This document shows, in pieces, positions 48,931 through 62,812 of a stretch of 64,000 nt of DNA. Origin of the DNA: Euonymus europaeus (Eukaryota; Streptophyta; Magnoliopsida; Celastrales; Celastraceae); contig OY756962.1 of the NCBI GenBank assembly GCA_963580455.1, forward strand, positions 17,006,001 through 17,070,000, in the 5' to 3' direction. The translations under genes were made by a program, and so were the position numbers. The notes under the pieces were generated by a model. That model was not told the DNA's origin. It did not search any database and was given only the letters and a program-made list of their open reading frames with translations. Numbering within the stretch: the stretch's first letter is position 1; the number at the start of each line of letters is the position of its first letter.

Positions 48931-51900
48931 GATTATGTTTTAGCATCGAAATAATCTAGGAAGCTTATACTCGTAAAATTTGACATAGAAGAACAATAAA
49001 AAGTGTATCGCGAGCAACTTTGTTTGTCCGAAGTTGCTCAACTCTCTCTATGGAGGAGCTTTTAACGGTTTTGTCCATTTCTCATAGAAAGTTGGTGATT
49101 TGGAATCGAAATAATCTTGGAAGCTTATACTCATAAAATTGGACATAGAATAACAATAAAAAGTGTACACCGAGCAACTTTGATGGTCCGAAGTTGCCCA
49201 ACTCTCTCTATGGAGGAGCTTTTAACGATTTTCTCCATTTGTCATAGAAAGATGGTGTTTCAGCATCGAAATAATCTTGGAAGCTTATACTCGTAATATT
49301 TGACAAAAAACAACAATAAAAAGTGTATACCGAGCAACTTTGTTGGTCCGAAGTTGCTCAACTCTCTCTATGTTGGAGCTTTTAACTGTTTTGTCGATTT
49401 GTGATAAAAAGTTGTTGTTTTGGCATCGAAATACTCTTGGAAGCTTATACTCGTAAAATTTGACATAGAAGAACAATAAAAAGTGTACACCGAGCACCTT
49501 TGATGGTCCGAAGTTGCTCAAATCTCTCTATGGAGGAGCTTTTAACGATTTTCTCCATTTGTCATAGAAAGATGGTGTTTTAGCATCGAAATAATCTAGA
49601 AAGCTTATACTCATAAAATTTGACATAGAGGAACAATAAAAAGTGTATCGCGAGCAACTTTGTTGGTCCGAAGTTGCTCAACTCTCTCTATGGAGGAGCT
49701 TTCAACGGTTTTGTCCATTTCTCATAGAAAGTTGGTGATTTGGAATCGAAACAGTCTTCGAAGCTTATACTCATAAAATTTGACATAGAATAACAATAAA
49801 AAGTGTACACCGAGCAACATTGATGTCCGAAGTTGCTCAACTCTCTCTATGGAGGGGCTTTTAACGGTTTTCTCCATTTGTCATAGAAAGATGGTGTTTT
49901 AGCATCGAAATAATCTAGGAAGCTTATACTCGTTAAATTTGACAAAGAAGAACAATAAAAAGTCTATCCCGAGCAACTTTGTTGGTCCGAAGTTGCTCAA
50001 CTCTCTCTATGGAGGAGCTTTTAACGGTTTTGTCCATTTGTCATAGAAAGATTATGTTTTAGCATCGAAATAATCTAGGAAGCTTATACTCGTAAAATTT
50101 GACATAGAAGAACAATAAAAAGTGTATCGCGAGCAACTTTGTTTGTCCGAAGTTGCTCAACTCTCTCTATGAAGGAGCTTTTAACGGTTTTGTCCATTTC
50201 TCATAGAAAGTTGGTGATTTGGAATCGAAATAATATGGGAAGCTTATACTCATAAAATTGGACATAGAATAACAATAAAAAGTGTACACCGAGCAACTTT
50301 GATGGTCCGAAGTTGCCCAACTCTCTCTATGGAGGAGCTTTTAACGATTTTCTCCATTTGTCATAGAAAGATGGTGTTTCAGCATCGAAATAATCTTGGA
50401 AGCTTATACTCGTAAAATTTGACAAAAAACAACAATAAAAAGTGTATACCGAGCAACTTTGTTGGTCCGAAGTTGCTCAACTCTCTCTATGTTGGAGCTT
50501 TTAACTGTTTTGTCGATTTGTGATAAAAAGTTGTTGTTTTGGCATCGAAATACTCTTGGAAGCTTATACTCGTAAAATTTGACATAGAAGAACAATAAAA
50601 AGTGTACACCGAGCACCTTTGATGGTCCGAAGTTGCTCAAATCTCTCTATGGAGGAGCTTTTAACGATTTTCTCCATTTGTCATAGAAAGATGGTGTTTT
50701 AGCATCGAAATAATCTAGAAAGCTTATACTCATAAAATTTGACATACAGGAACAATAAAAAGTGTATCGCGAGCAACTTTGTTGGTCCGAAGTTGCTCAA
50801 CTCTCTCTATGGAGGAGCTTTTAACGGTTTTGTCCATTTTTCATAAAAAGTTGGTGATTTGGAATCGAAACAGTCTTCGAAGCTTATACTCATAAAATTT
50901 GACATAGAATAACAATAAAAAGTGTACACCGAGCAACATTGATGTCCGAAGTTGCTCAACTCTCTCTATGGAGGGGCTTTTAACGGTTTTCTCCATTTGT
51001 CATAGAAAGATGGTGTTTTAGCATCGAAATAATCTAGGAAGCTTATACTCGTTAAATTTGACAAAGAAGAACAATAAAAAGTCTATCCCGAGCAACTTTG
51101 TTGGTCCGAAGTTGCTCAACTCTCTCTATGGAGGAGCTTTTAACGGTTTTGTCCATTTGTCATAGAAAGATTATGTTTTAGCATCGAAATAATCTAGGAA
51201 GCTTATACTCGTAAAATTTGACATAGAAGAACAATAAAAAGTGTATCGCGAGCAACTTTGTTTGTCCGAAGTTGCTCAACTCTCTCTATGGAGGAGCTTT
51301 TAACGGTTTTGTCCATTTATCATAGAAAGTTGGTGATTTGGAATCGAAATAATCTTGGAAGCTTATACTCATAAAATTGGACATAGAATAACAATAAAAA
51401 GTGTACACCGAGCAACTTTGATGGTCCGAAGTTGCCCAACTCTCTCTATGGAGGAGCTTTTAACGATTTTCTCCATTTGTCATAGAAAGATGGTGTTTTA
51501 GCATCGAAATAATCTAGAAAGCTTATACTCGTAAAATTTGACATAGAAGAACAATAAAAAGTGTATCGCGAGCAACTTTGTTGGTCCGAAGTTGCTCAAC
51601 TCTCTCTATGGAGGAGCTTTTAACGGTTTTGTCCATTTCTCATCGAAAGTTGGTGATTTGGAATCGAAACAGTCTTCGAAGCTTATACTCATAAAATTTG
51701 ACATAGAATAACAATAAAAAGTGTACACCGAGCAACATTGATGGTCCGAAGTTGCTCAACTCTCTCTATGGAGGGGCTTTTAACGGTTTTCTCCATTTGT
51801 CATAGAAAGATGGTGTTTTATCATCTAAATAATCTAGGAAGCTTATACTCGTTAAATTTGACAAAGAAGAACAATAAAAAGTCTATCCCGAGCAACTTTG

Positions 51901-51968
51901 TTGGTCCGAAGTTGCTCAACTCTCTCTATGGAGGAGCTTTTAACGGTTTTGTCCATTTGTCATAGAAA
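48931..51968. repeat. 1,119-bp (7-monomer) higher-order repeat, three copies
   Basis: The rare GATTATGTTTTAGCATCG variant marks the starts at 48931, 50050 and 51169, each 1,119 bp apart. Copies 1 and 2 share a 1-bp loss (AACATTGATGTCCG near 49826 and 50945). Copy 3 (51169-51968) is 800 bp: it has lost two monomers and keeps the undeleted AACATTGATGGTCCG. Confidence 0.9.
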
Positions 51969-54900
51969 GATGGTGTTTTAGCATCGAAATAATCTTGGAA
52001 GCTTATACTCGTAAAATTTGACATAGAAGAACAATAAAAAGTGTACACCGAGCAACTTTGATGGTCCGAAGTTGCTCAACTCTCTCTACGGAGGAGATTT
52101 TAACGGTTTTGTCCATTTGTCGTAAAAAGTTTTTTTTTTGGCATCGAAATAATCTTGGAAGCGTATACTCATAAAATTTAACATAGAAGAACAATAAAAA
52201 GTGTACATCGAGCAACTTTGATGGTTCGAAGTTGCTCAACTCTCTCTATGGAGGGGCTTTTAAAGGTTTTCTCCATTTGTCATAGAAAGATGGAGTTTTA
52301 GCATCGAAATAATCTACGAAGCTTATACTCGTAAAATTTGACATAGAAGAACAATAAAAAGTGTATCCCGAGCAACTTTGATGGTTCAAAGTTGCTCCAC
52401 ACTCTCTATGGAGGAGCTTTTAACTGTTTTGGCCATTTCTCATAGAAAGTTGGTGACTTGGAATCGAAATAATCTTGGAAGATTATACTCGTAAAATTTG
52501 ACATAGAAGAACAATTAAAAGTGTACACCGAGCAACTTTGATGGTCCGAAGTTGCTCAACTCTCTCTATGGAGGAGCTTTTAACGATTTTCTACATTTGT
52601 CATAGAAAGATGGTGTTTTAGCATCGAAATAATCTAGAAAGCTTATACTCGTAAAATTTGACATAGAAGAACAATAAAAAGTGTATCGCGAGCAACTTTG
52701 TTGGTCCGAAGTTGCTCAACTCTCTCTATGGAGGAGCTTTTAACGGTTTTGTCCATTTCTCATAGAAAGTTGGTGATTTGGAATCGAAACAGTCTTCGAA
52801 GCTTATACTCATAAAATTTGACATAGAATAACAATAAAAAGTGTACACCGAGCAACATTGATGGTCCGAAGTTGCTCAACTCTCTCTATGGAGGGGCTTT
52901 TAACGGTTTTCTCCATTTGTTATAGAAAGATGGTGTTTTATCATCGAAATAATCTAGGAAGCTTATACTCGTTAAATTTGACAAAGAAGAACAATAAAAA
53001 GTCTATCCCGAGCAACTTTGTTGGTCCGAAGTTGCTCAACTCTCTCTATGGAGGAGCTTTTAACGGTTTTGTCCATTTGTCATAGAAAGATGGTGTTTTA
53101 GCATCGAAATAATCTAGGAAGCTTATACTCCTAAAATTTGACATAGAAGAACAATAAATAGTGTATCGCGAGCAACTTTGTTGGTCCGAAGTTGCTCAAC
53201 TCTCTCTATGGAGGAGCTTTTAACGGTTTTGTCCATTTCTCATAGAAAGTTGGTGATTTGGAATCGAAATAATCTTGGAAGATTATACTCATAAAATTTG
53301 TTATAGAATAACAATAAAAAGTGTACACCGAGCAACTTTGATGGTCCGAAGTTGCTCAACTCTCTCTATGGAGAGGCATTTAACGATTTTCTCCATTTGT
53401 CATAGAAGGATGGTGTTTTAGCATCGAAATAATCTAGGAATCTTATCCTTGTAAAATTTGACATAGAAGAACAATAAAAAGTATATCGCGAGCAACTTTG
53501 TTAGTCCGAGGTTTCTCAACTCTCTCTATGGATGAGCTTTTAACGGTTTTGTCCATTTGTGATAAAAAGTTGGTGTTTTGGCAACGAAATAATCTTGGAA
53601 GCTTATACTCGTAAAATTTGACATAGAAGAACAATAAAAAGTGTACACCGAGCACCTTTGATGGTCCGAAGTTTCTCAACTCTCTCTATAGAGGAGCTTT
53701 TAACGGTTTTGTCCATTTGTCGTAAAAAGTTCATTTTTTGGCATGAAAATAATCTTGGAAGCTTATACTCATAAAATTTAACGTAGAAGAACAGTAAAAA
53801 GTGTACATCGAACAACTTTGATGGTTCGAAGTTGCTCCACACTCTCTACGGACGAGCTTTTAACGGTTTTGTCCATTTCTCATAGAAAGTTGGTGATTTG
53901 GAATCGAAATAATCTCGGAAGCTTATACTCGTAAAATTTGACATAGAAGAACAATAAAAAGTGTACATTGAGCAACTTCGATGGTCCGAAGTTGCTCAAC
54001 TCTCTCTATGGGGGAGATTTTAACGGTTTTGTCCATTTGTCGTAAAAATTTTGTTTTTTGGCATCGAAATAATCTAGGAAGCTCATACTCGTAAAATTTG
54101 ATATAGAAGAACTTTAAAAAGTGTATCCCGAGCAATTTTGATGGTTCGAAGTTGCACAACTCTCTCTATGGAGGGGCTTTTAACGGTTTTCTCCATTTGT
54201 CATAGAAAGATGGTGTTTTAGCATCGAAATAATCTAGGAAGCTCATACTCGTAAAATTTGATATAGAAGAACATTAAAAAGTGTATCCCGAGAAACTTTG
54301 ATGGTTCGAAGTTGCTCCACACTCTCTATGGAGGAGCTTTTAACGGTTTTGTCCATTTCTCATAAAAAGTTGGTGACTTGGAATCGAAATAATCTTGGAA
54401 GATTATACTCGTAAAATTTGAAATAGAAGAACAATTAAAAGTGTACACCGAGCAACTTTGATGGTCCGAAGTTGCTCAACTCTCTCTATGGAGGAGCTTT
54501 TAACGATTTTCTCCATTTGTCATAGAAAGATGGTGTTTTAGCATCGAAATAATCTAGAAAGCTTATACTCGTAAAATTTGACATAGAAGAACAATAAAAA
54601 GTGTATCGCGAGCGACTTTGTTGTTCCGAAGTTGCTCAACTCTCTCTATGGAGGAGCTTTTAACGGTTTTGTCCATTTCTCATAGAAAGTTGGTGATTTG
54701 GAATCGAAACAGTCTTCGAAGTTTATACTCATAAAATTTGACATAGAATAACAATAAAAAGTGTACACCGAGCAACATTGATGGTCCGAAGTTGCTCAAC
54801 TCTCTCTATGGAGGGGCTTTTAACGGTTTTCTCCATTTGTTATAGAAAGATGGTGTTTTATCATCGAAATAATCTAGGAAGCTTATACTCGTTAAATTTG

Positions 54901-57500
54901 ACAAAGAAGAACAATAAAAAGTCTATCCCGAGCAACTTTGTTGGTCCGAAGTTGCTCAACTCTCTCTATGGAGGAGCTTTTAACGGTTTTGTCCATTTGT
55001 CATAGAAAGATGGTGTTTTAGCATCGAAATAATCTAGGAAGCTTATACTCCTAAAATTTGACATAGAAGAACAATAAATAGTGTATCGCGAGCAACTTTG
55101 TTGGTCCGAAGTTGCTCAACTCTCTCTATGGAGGAGCTTTTAACGGTTTTGTCCATTTCTCATAGAAAGTTGGTGATTTGGAATCGAAATAATCTTGGAA
55201 GATTATACTCATAAAATTTGTTATAGAATAACAATAAAAAGTGTACACCGAGCAACTTTGATGGTCCGAAGTTGCTCAACTCTCTCTATGGAGGGGCTTT
55301 TAACGGTTTTCTCCATTTGTTATAGAAAGATGGTGTTTTATCATCGAAATAATCTAGGAAGCTTATACTCGTTAAATTTGACATAGAAGAACAATAAATA
55401 GTGTATCGCGAGCAACTTTGTTGGTCCGAAGTTGCTCAACTCTCTCTATGGAGGAGCTTTTAACGGTTTTGTCCATTTCTCATAGAAAGTTGGTGATTTG
55501 GAATCGAAATAATCTTGGAAGATTATACTCATAAAATTTGTTATAGAATAACAATAAAAAGTGTACACCGAGCAACTTTGATGGTCCGAAGTTGCTCAAC
55601 TCTATCTATGGAGAGGCTTTTAACGATTTTCTCCATTTGTCATAGAAGAAAGGTGTTTTAGCATCGAAATAATCTAGGAATCTTATCCTTGTAAAATTTG
55701 ACATAGAAGAACAATAAAAAGTATATCGCGAGCAACTTTGTTAGTCCGAGGTTTCTCAACTCTCTCTATGGATGAGCTTTTAACGGTTTTGTCCATTTGT
55801 CATAGAAGGATGGTGTTTTAGCATCGAATTAATCTAGGAAGCTTATCCTCGTAAAATTTGACAGAGAAGAACAATAAAAAGTATATCGCGAGCGACTTTG
55901 TTGGTCCGAAGTTGCTCAACTCTCTCTATGGAGGAGCTTTTAACGGTTTTGTCCATTTGTCATAGAAAGATGGTGTTTTAGCATCGAATTAATCTAGGAA
56001 GCTTATACTCGTTAAATTTGACAAAGAAGAACAATAAAAAGTCTATCCCGAGCAACTTTGTTGGTCCGAAGTTGCTCAACTCTCTCTATGGAGGAGCTTT
56101 TAACGGTTTTGTCCATTTGTCATAGAAAGATGGTGTTTTAGCATCGAAATAATCTAGGAAGCTTATACTCCTAAAATTTGACATAGAAGAACAATAAATA
56201 GTGTATCGCGAGCAACTTTGTTGGTCCGAAGTTGCTCAACTCTCTCTATGGAGGAGCTTTTAACGGTTTTGTCCATTTCTCATAGAAAGTTGGTGATTTG
56301 GAATCGAAATAATCTTGGAAGATTATACTCATAAAATTTGTTATAGAATAACAATAAAAAGTGTACACCGAGCAACTTTGATGGTCCGAAGTTGCTCAAC
56401 TCTCTCTATGGAGGGGCTTTTAACGGTTTTCTCCATTTGTTATAGAAAGATGGTGTTTTATCATCGAAATAATCTAGGAAGCTTATACTTGTTAAATTTG
56501 ACAAAGAAGAACAATAAAAAGTCTATCCCGAGCAACTTTGTTGGTCCGAAGTTGCTCAACTCTCTCTATGGAGGAGCTTTTAACGGTTTTGTCCATTTGT
56601 CATAGAAAGATGGTGTTTTAGCATCGAAATAATCTAGGAAGCTTATACTCCTAAAATTTGACATAGAAGAACAATAAATAGTGTATCGCGAGCAACTTTG
56701 TTGGTCCGAAGTTGCTCAACTCTCTCTATGGAAGAGCTTTTAACGGTTTTGTCCATTTCTCATAGAAAGTTGGTGATTTGGAATCGAAATAATCTTGGAA
56801 GATTATACTCATAAAATTTGTTATAGAATAACAATAAAAAGTGTACACCGAGCAACTTTGATGGTCCAAAGTTGCTCAACTCTCTCTATGGAGAGGCTTT
56901 TAACGATTTTCTCCATTTGTCATAGAAGGAAGGTGTTTTAGCATCGAAATAATCTAGGAATCTTATCCTTGTAAAATTTGACATAGAAGAACAATAAAAA
57001 GTATATCGCGAGCAACTTTGTTAGTCCGAGGTTTCTCAACTCTCTCTATGGATGAGCTTTTAACGGTTTTGTCCATTTGTCATAGAAGGATGGTGTTTTA
57101 GCATCGAATTAATCTAGGAAGCTTATCCTCGTAAAATTTGACAGAGAAGAACAATAAAAAGTATATCGCGAGCAACTTTTTTGGTCCGAAGTTGCTCAAC
57201 TCTCTCTATGGAGGAGCTTTTAACGGTTTTGTCCATTTGTGATAAAAAGTTGGTGTTTTGGCATCGAAAGAATCTTGGAAGCTTATACTCGTAAAATTTG
57301 ACATAGAAGAACAATAAAAAGTGTACACCGAGCAACTTTGATGGTCCGAAGTTTCTCAACTCTCTCTATGGAGGAGCTTTTAACGGTTTTGTCCATTTGT
57401 CTTAAAAATTTCTTTTTTTGGCATCGAAATAATCTAGGAAGCTTACACTCATAAAATTTAACATAGAAGAACAATAAAAAGTGTACATCGAGCAACTTTG
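51969..57500. repeat. Satellite mosaic with 1,120- and 1,920-bp shifts
   Basis: Blocks repeat at several overlapping distances: 51738 and 52858 (1,120 bp), 52541-53340 and 54461-55260 (1,920 bp), 55195 and 56315 (1,120 bp), and the GTCCGAGGTTTCTC monomer at 55,75x and 57,03x (1,280 bp). A private AAAATTTGTTATAGAATAAC variant occurs near 53297, 55217, 55537, 56337 and 56817. The overlapping periods suggest several rounds of unequal exchange. No gene is seen. Confidence 0.8.
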
Positions 57501-58620
57501 ATGGTTCGAAGTTGCTCAACTCTCTCTATAGAAGAGCTTTTAACGGTTTTGTCCATTTCTCATGGAAAGTTGGTGATCTGGAATCAAAATAGTCTTGGAA
57601 GCTTATACTCATAAAATTGGACATAGAATAACAATAAAAAGTGTACACCGAGCAACATTGATGGTCCAAAGTTGCTCAACTCTCTCTATGGAGGGGCTTT
57701 TAACGGTTTTCTCCATTTGTCATAGAAATATGGTGTTTTAGCATTGAAATAATCTAGGAAGCGTATACCCGTTAAATTTGACAAAGAAGAACAATAAAAA
57801 TTCTATCCCGAGCAACTTTGTTGGTCCGAAGTTGCTCAACTCTCTCTATGGAGGAGCTTTTAACGGTTTTGTCCATTTGTCATAGAAAGATGGTGTTTTA
57901 GCATCGAAATAATCTAGGAAGCTTATACTCGTAAAATTTGAAAAGAAGAACAATAAAAAGTGTATCGCGAGCAACTTTGTTTGTCCGAAGTTGCTCAACT
58001 CTCTCTATGGAGGAGCTTTTAACGGTTTTGTCTATTTCTCATAGAAAGTTCGTGATTTGGAATCGAAATAATCTTGGAAGCTTATACTCATAAAATTTGA
58101 CATAGAATAACAATAAAAAGTGTACACCGAGCAACTTTGATCGTCCGAAGTTGCTCAACTCTCTCTATGGAGAGGCTTTTAACGGTTTTCTCCATTTCTC
58201 ATAGAAGGATGGTGTTTTAGCATCGAAATAATCTAGGAAGCTTATACTCGTAAAATTTGACATAGAAGAACAATAAAAAGATTATCCCGAGCAACTTTGT
58301 TGCTCCGAAGTTGCTCAACTCTCTCTATGGAGGAGCTTTTAACGGTTTTGTCCATTTGTCATAGAAAGATGATGTTTTAGCATCGAAATAATCTAGGAAG
58401 CTTATACTCGTAAAACTTGGCGAAAAAGAACAATAAAAAGTGTATACCGAGCAACTTTGTTGGTCCGAAGTTGCTCAACTCTCTCTATGGAGGAGCTTTT
58501 AACTGTTTTGTCCATTTGTGATAAAAAGTTGGTGTTTTGGCATCGAAATAATCTTGGAAGCTTATACTGGTAAAATTTGACAAAGAATTACAATAACAAG
58601 TGTACACGGAGCAACTTTGA
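57501..58620. repeat. Irregular satellite stretch
   Basis: About seven monomers of mixed subtypes with more private point changes than their neighbours and no clear local higher-order period. No gene is seen. Confidence 0.8.
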
Positions 58621-60400
58621 TGGTCCGAAGTTGATCAACTCTCTCTATGGAGGAGCTTTTAACGATTTTGTCCATTTTTCATAGAAGGATGGTGTTTAAG
58701 CATCGAAATAATCTAGGAAGCTTATCCTCGTAAAATTTGACATAGAAGAACAATAAAAAGTATATCGCGAGCAACTTTGTTGGTCCGAAGTTGCTCAACT
58801 CTCTCTATGGAGGAGATTTTAACGGTTTTGTCCATTTGTGATAAAAAGTTGGTGTTTTGGCAACGAAATAATCTTGGAAGCTTATACTCGTAAAATTTGA
58901 CATAGAAAAACCATAAAAAGTGTACACCGAGCAACTTTGATAGTCCGAAGTTGCTCAAGTCTCTCTATAGAGGAGCTTTTAACAGTTTTGCCCATTTTTC
59001 GTAAAAAGTTCATTTTTTGGCATGGAAATGGTCTAGGAAGCTTATACACATAAAATTTAACATAGAAGAACAATAAAAAGTGTACATCGAACAACTTTGA
59101 TGGTTCGAAGTTGCTCCACACTCTCTACGGAGGAGCTTTTAACGGTTTTGTCCATTTCTCATAGAAAGTTAGTGATTTGTAATCAAAATAATCTTGGAAG
59201 ATTATACTCGTAAAATTTGACATAGAAGAACAATAACAAGTGTACACCGAGCAACTTTGATGGTCCGAAGTTGCTCAACTCTCTCTATGGAGGAGCTTTT
59301 AACGATTTTGTCCATTTGTCATAGAAGGATGGTGTTTTAGCATCGAATTAATCTAGGAAGCTTATCCTCGTAAAATTTGACATAGAAGAACAATAAAAAG
59401 TATATCGTGAGCAACTTTCTTGGTCAGAAGTTGCTCAACTCTCTCTATGGAGGAGATTTTAACGGTTTTGTCCATTTGTGATAAAAAGTTGGTGTTTTGG
59501 TAACGAAATAATCTTGGAAGCTTATACTCGTAAAATTTGACATAGAAGAACAATAAAAAGTGTACACCGAGCACATTTGATGGTCCGAAGTTGCTCAAGT
59601 CTCTCTATGGAGGAGCTTTTAACGGTTTTGTCCATTTGTCGTAAAAAGTTCATTTTTTGGCATGGAAATAATCTAGGAAGCTTATACTCATAAAATTTAA
59701 CATAGAAGAACAATAAAAAGTGTACATCGAACAACTTTGATGGTTCGAAGTTGCTCCACAATATCTACGGAGGAGCTTTTAATGGTTTTGTCCATTTCTC
59801 ATAGAAAGTTGGTGATTTGTAATCGAAATAATCTTGGAAGATTATACTCGTAAAATTTGACATAGAAGAATAATAACAAGTGTACACCGAGCAACTTTGA
59901 TGGTCCGAAGTTGCTCAACTCTCTCTATGGAGGAGCTTTTAACGATTTTGTCCATTTGTCATAGAAGGATGGTGTTTTTGCATCGAATTAATCTAGGAAG
60001 CTTATCCTCGTAAAATTTGACATAGAAGAACAATAAAAAGTATATCGCGAGCAACTTTGTTGGTCCGAAGTTGCTCAACTCTCTCTATGAAGGAGATTTT
60101 AACGGTTTTGTCCATTTGTGATAAAAAGTTGGTGTTTTGTTATCGAAATAATCTTGGAAGCTTATACTCGTAAAATTTGACATAGAAGAACAATAAAAAG
60201 TGTACACCGAGCACCTTTGATGGTCCGAAGTTGCTCGAGTCTCTCTATGAAGGTGCTTTTAACGGTTTTGTCCATTTGTCGTAAAAAGTTCATTCTTTGG
60301 CATGGAAATAATCTAGGAACCTTATGCTCATAAAATTTAACATAGAAGAACAATAAAAAGTGTACATCAAACAACTTTGATGGTTCGAAGTTGCTCCACA
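58621..60400. repeat. 640-bp (4-monomer) higher-order repeat, about three copies
   Basis: The pair of monomers starting at 58722 and 58882 recurs at 59362 and 59522 and again at 60002 and 60162, each 640 bp on. The order is GGAAGCTTATCCTCG, then GCACCTTTGATGG with CTCAAGTC, then GAACAACTTTG with CTCTACGG, then GATTTGTAATCG. Confidence 0.85.
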
Positions 60401-62812
60401 CTCTCTACGGAGGAGCTTTTAGCGGTTTTGTCCATTTCTCATAGAAAGTTGGTGATTTGGAATCGAAATAGTCTTGGAAACTTATACACATAAAATTTCA
60501 CATAGAATAACAATAAAAAGTGTACACCGAGCAACTTTGATGGTCCGAAGTTGCTCAACTCTCTCTATGGAGGGGCTTTTAACGGTTTTCTCCATTTTTC
60601 ATAGAAAGATGGTCTTTTAGCATCGAAATAATCTAGGAAGCTTATACTCGTTAAATTTGACAAAGAAGAACAATAAAAAGTCTATCCGAGCAACTTTGTT
60701 GGTCCGAAGTTGCTCAACTCTCTCTATGGAGGAGCTTTTAACGGTTTTGTCCATTTCTCATAGAAAGATGGTGTTTTAGCATTGAAATAATCTAGGAAGC
60801 TTATACTCGTAAAATTTGACATTGAAGAACAATAAAAAGTGTATCGCGAGCAACTTTGTTGGTCCGAAGTTGCTCAACTCTCTCAATGGAGGAGCTTTTA
60901 ACGGTTTTGTCCATTTCTCATAGAAAGTCGGTGATTTGGAATCGAAATAATCTTGGAAGCTTATACTCATAAAATTTGACATAGAATAACAATAAAAAGT
61001 GTACACCGAGCAACTTTGATGGTCCGAAGTTGCTCAACTCTCTCTATGGAGAGGCTTTTAACGGTTTTCTCCATTTTTCATAGAAGAATGGTGTTTTAGC
61101 ATCGAAATAATCTAGGAAGCTTATACTCGTAAAATTTGACATAGAAGAACAATAAAAAGAGTATCCCGAGCAACTTTGTTGCTCCGAAGTTGCTCAACTC
61201 TCTCTATGGAGGAGCTTTTAACGGTTTTGTCCATTTGTCATAGAAAGATGGTGTTTTAGCATCGAAATAATCTAGGAAGCTTATACTCGAAAAACTTGAC
61301 AAAAAAGAACAATAAAAAGTGTTTACCGAGCAACTTTGTTGGTCCGAAGTTGCTCAACTCTCTCTATGGAGGAGCTTTTAACGATTTTGTCCATTTGTCA
61401 TAGAAGGATGGTGTTTTAGCATCGAATTAATCTAGGAAGCTTGTCCTCGTAAAATTTGACATAGAAGAACAATAAAATGTATATCGCGAGCAACTTTGTT
61501 GGTCCGAAGTTGCTCAACTCTCTCTATGGAGGAGATTTTAACGGTTTTGTCCATTTGTGATAAAAAGTTGGTGTTTTGTTATCGAAGTAATCTTGGAAGC
61601 TTATACTCGTAAAATTTGACATAGAAGAATAATAAAAAGTGTACACCGAGCACCTTTGATGGTCCGAAGTTGCTCAAGTCTCTCTATGGAGGTGCTTTTA
61701 ACGGTTTTGTCCATTTGTCGTAAAAAGTTCATTTTTTGGCATGGAAATAATCTAGGAAGCTTATACTCATAAAATTTAACATAGAAGAACAATAAAAAGT
61801 GTACATCAAACAACTTTGATGGTTCGAAGTTGCTCCACACGCTCTACGGAGGAGCTTTTAACGGTTTTTTCCATTTCTCATAGAAAGTTGGTGATTTAAA
61901 ATCGAAATAGTCTTGGAAGCTTATACACATAAAATTTCACGTAGAATAACAATAAAAAGTGAACACCGAGCAACTTTGATGGTCTGAAGTTGCTCAACTC
62001 TCTCTATGGAGGGGCTTTTAACGGTTTTCTCCATTTCTCATAGAAAGATGGCGTTTATCATCGAAATAATCTAGTTAGCTTATACTCGTTAAATTTGACA
62101 AAGAAGAACAATAAAAAGTCTATCCGAGCAACTTTGTTGGTCCGAAGTTGCTCAACTCTCTCTATGGAGGAGCTTTTAACGGTTTTGTCCATTTGTCATA
62201 GAAAGATGGTGTTTTAGCATTGAAATAATCTAGGAAGCTTATACTCGTAAAATTTGACATAGAAGAACAATAAAAAGTGTATCGCGAGCAACTTTGTTGG
62301 TCCGAAGTTGCTCAACTCTCTCAATGGAGGAGCTTTTAACGGTTTTGTCCATTTCTCATAGAAAGTAGGTGATTTGTAATCGAAATAATCTTGGAAGCTT
62401 ATACTCATAAAATTTGACATAGAATAACAATAAAAAGTGTACACCGAGCAACTTTGATGGTTCGAAGTTGCTCAACTCTCTCTATGGAGATGCTTTTAAC
62501 GGCTTTCTCCATTTTTCATAGAAGGATGGTGTTTTAGCATCGAAATAATCTAGGAAGCTTATACTCGTAAAATTTGACATATAAGAAAAATAAAAAGAGT
62601 ATCCCGAGCAACTTTGTTGCTCCGAAGTTGCTCAACACTCTCTATGGAGGAGCTTTTAACGGTTTTGTCCATTTGTCATAGAAAGATGGTGTTTTAGCAT
62701 CGAAATAATCTAGGAAGCTTATACTCGTAAAACTTGACAAAAAAGAACAATAAAAAGTGTTTACCGAGCAACTTTGTTGGTCCGAAGTTGCTCAATTCTC
62801 TCTATGGATGAG
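59935..62812. repeat. Two copies of a 1,439-bp (9-monomer) higher-order repeat
   Basis: From about 59935 the order recurs from about 61374 with a shift of 1,438-1,439 bp: 60162 and 61601, 60776 and 62214. Both copies carry the GAAAGTTGGTG monomer followed by TTATACACATAAAATTTCAC, and the 1-bp loss in AGTCTATCCGAGC (about 60680 and 62120). It overlaps the last 640-bp copy, so part of the older 4-monomer unit was included. Confidence 0.85.

Noticed and set aside
51738..56605. Plus-strand frames of 63-96 residues (MMVRSCSTLSMEGLLTVF)
   Set aside because: Satellite read in the other orientation. They exist only where local variants remove stops, and they are copied along with the 1,120- and 1,920-bp blocks.
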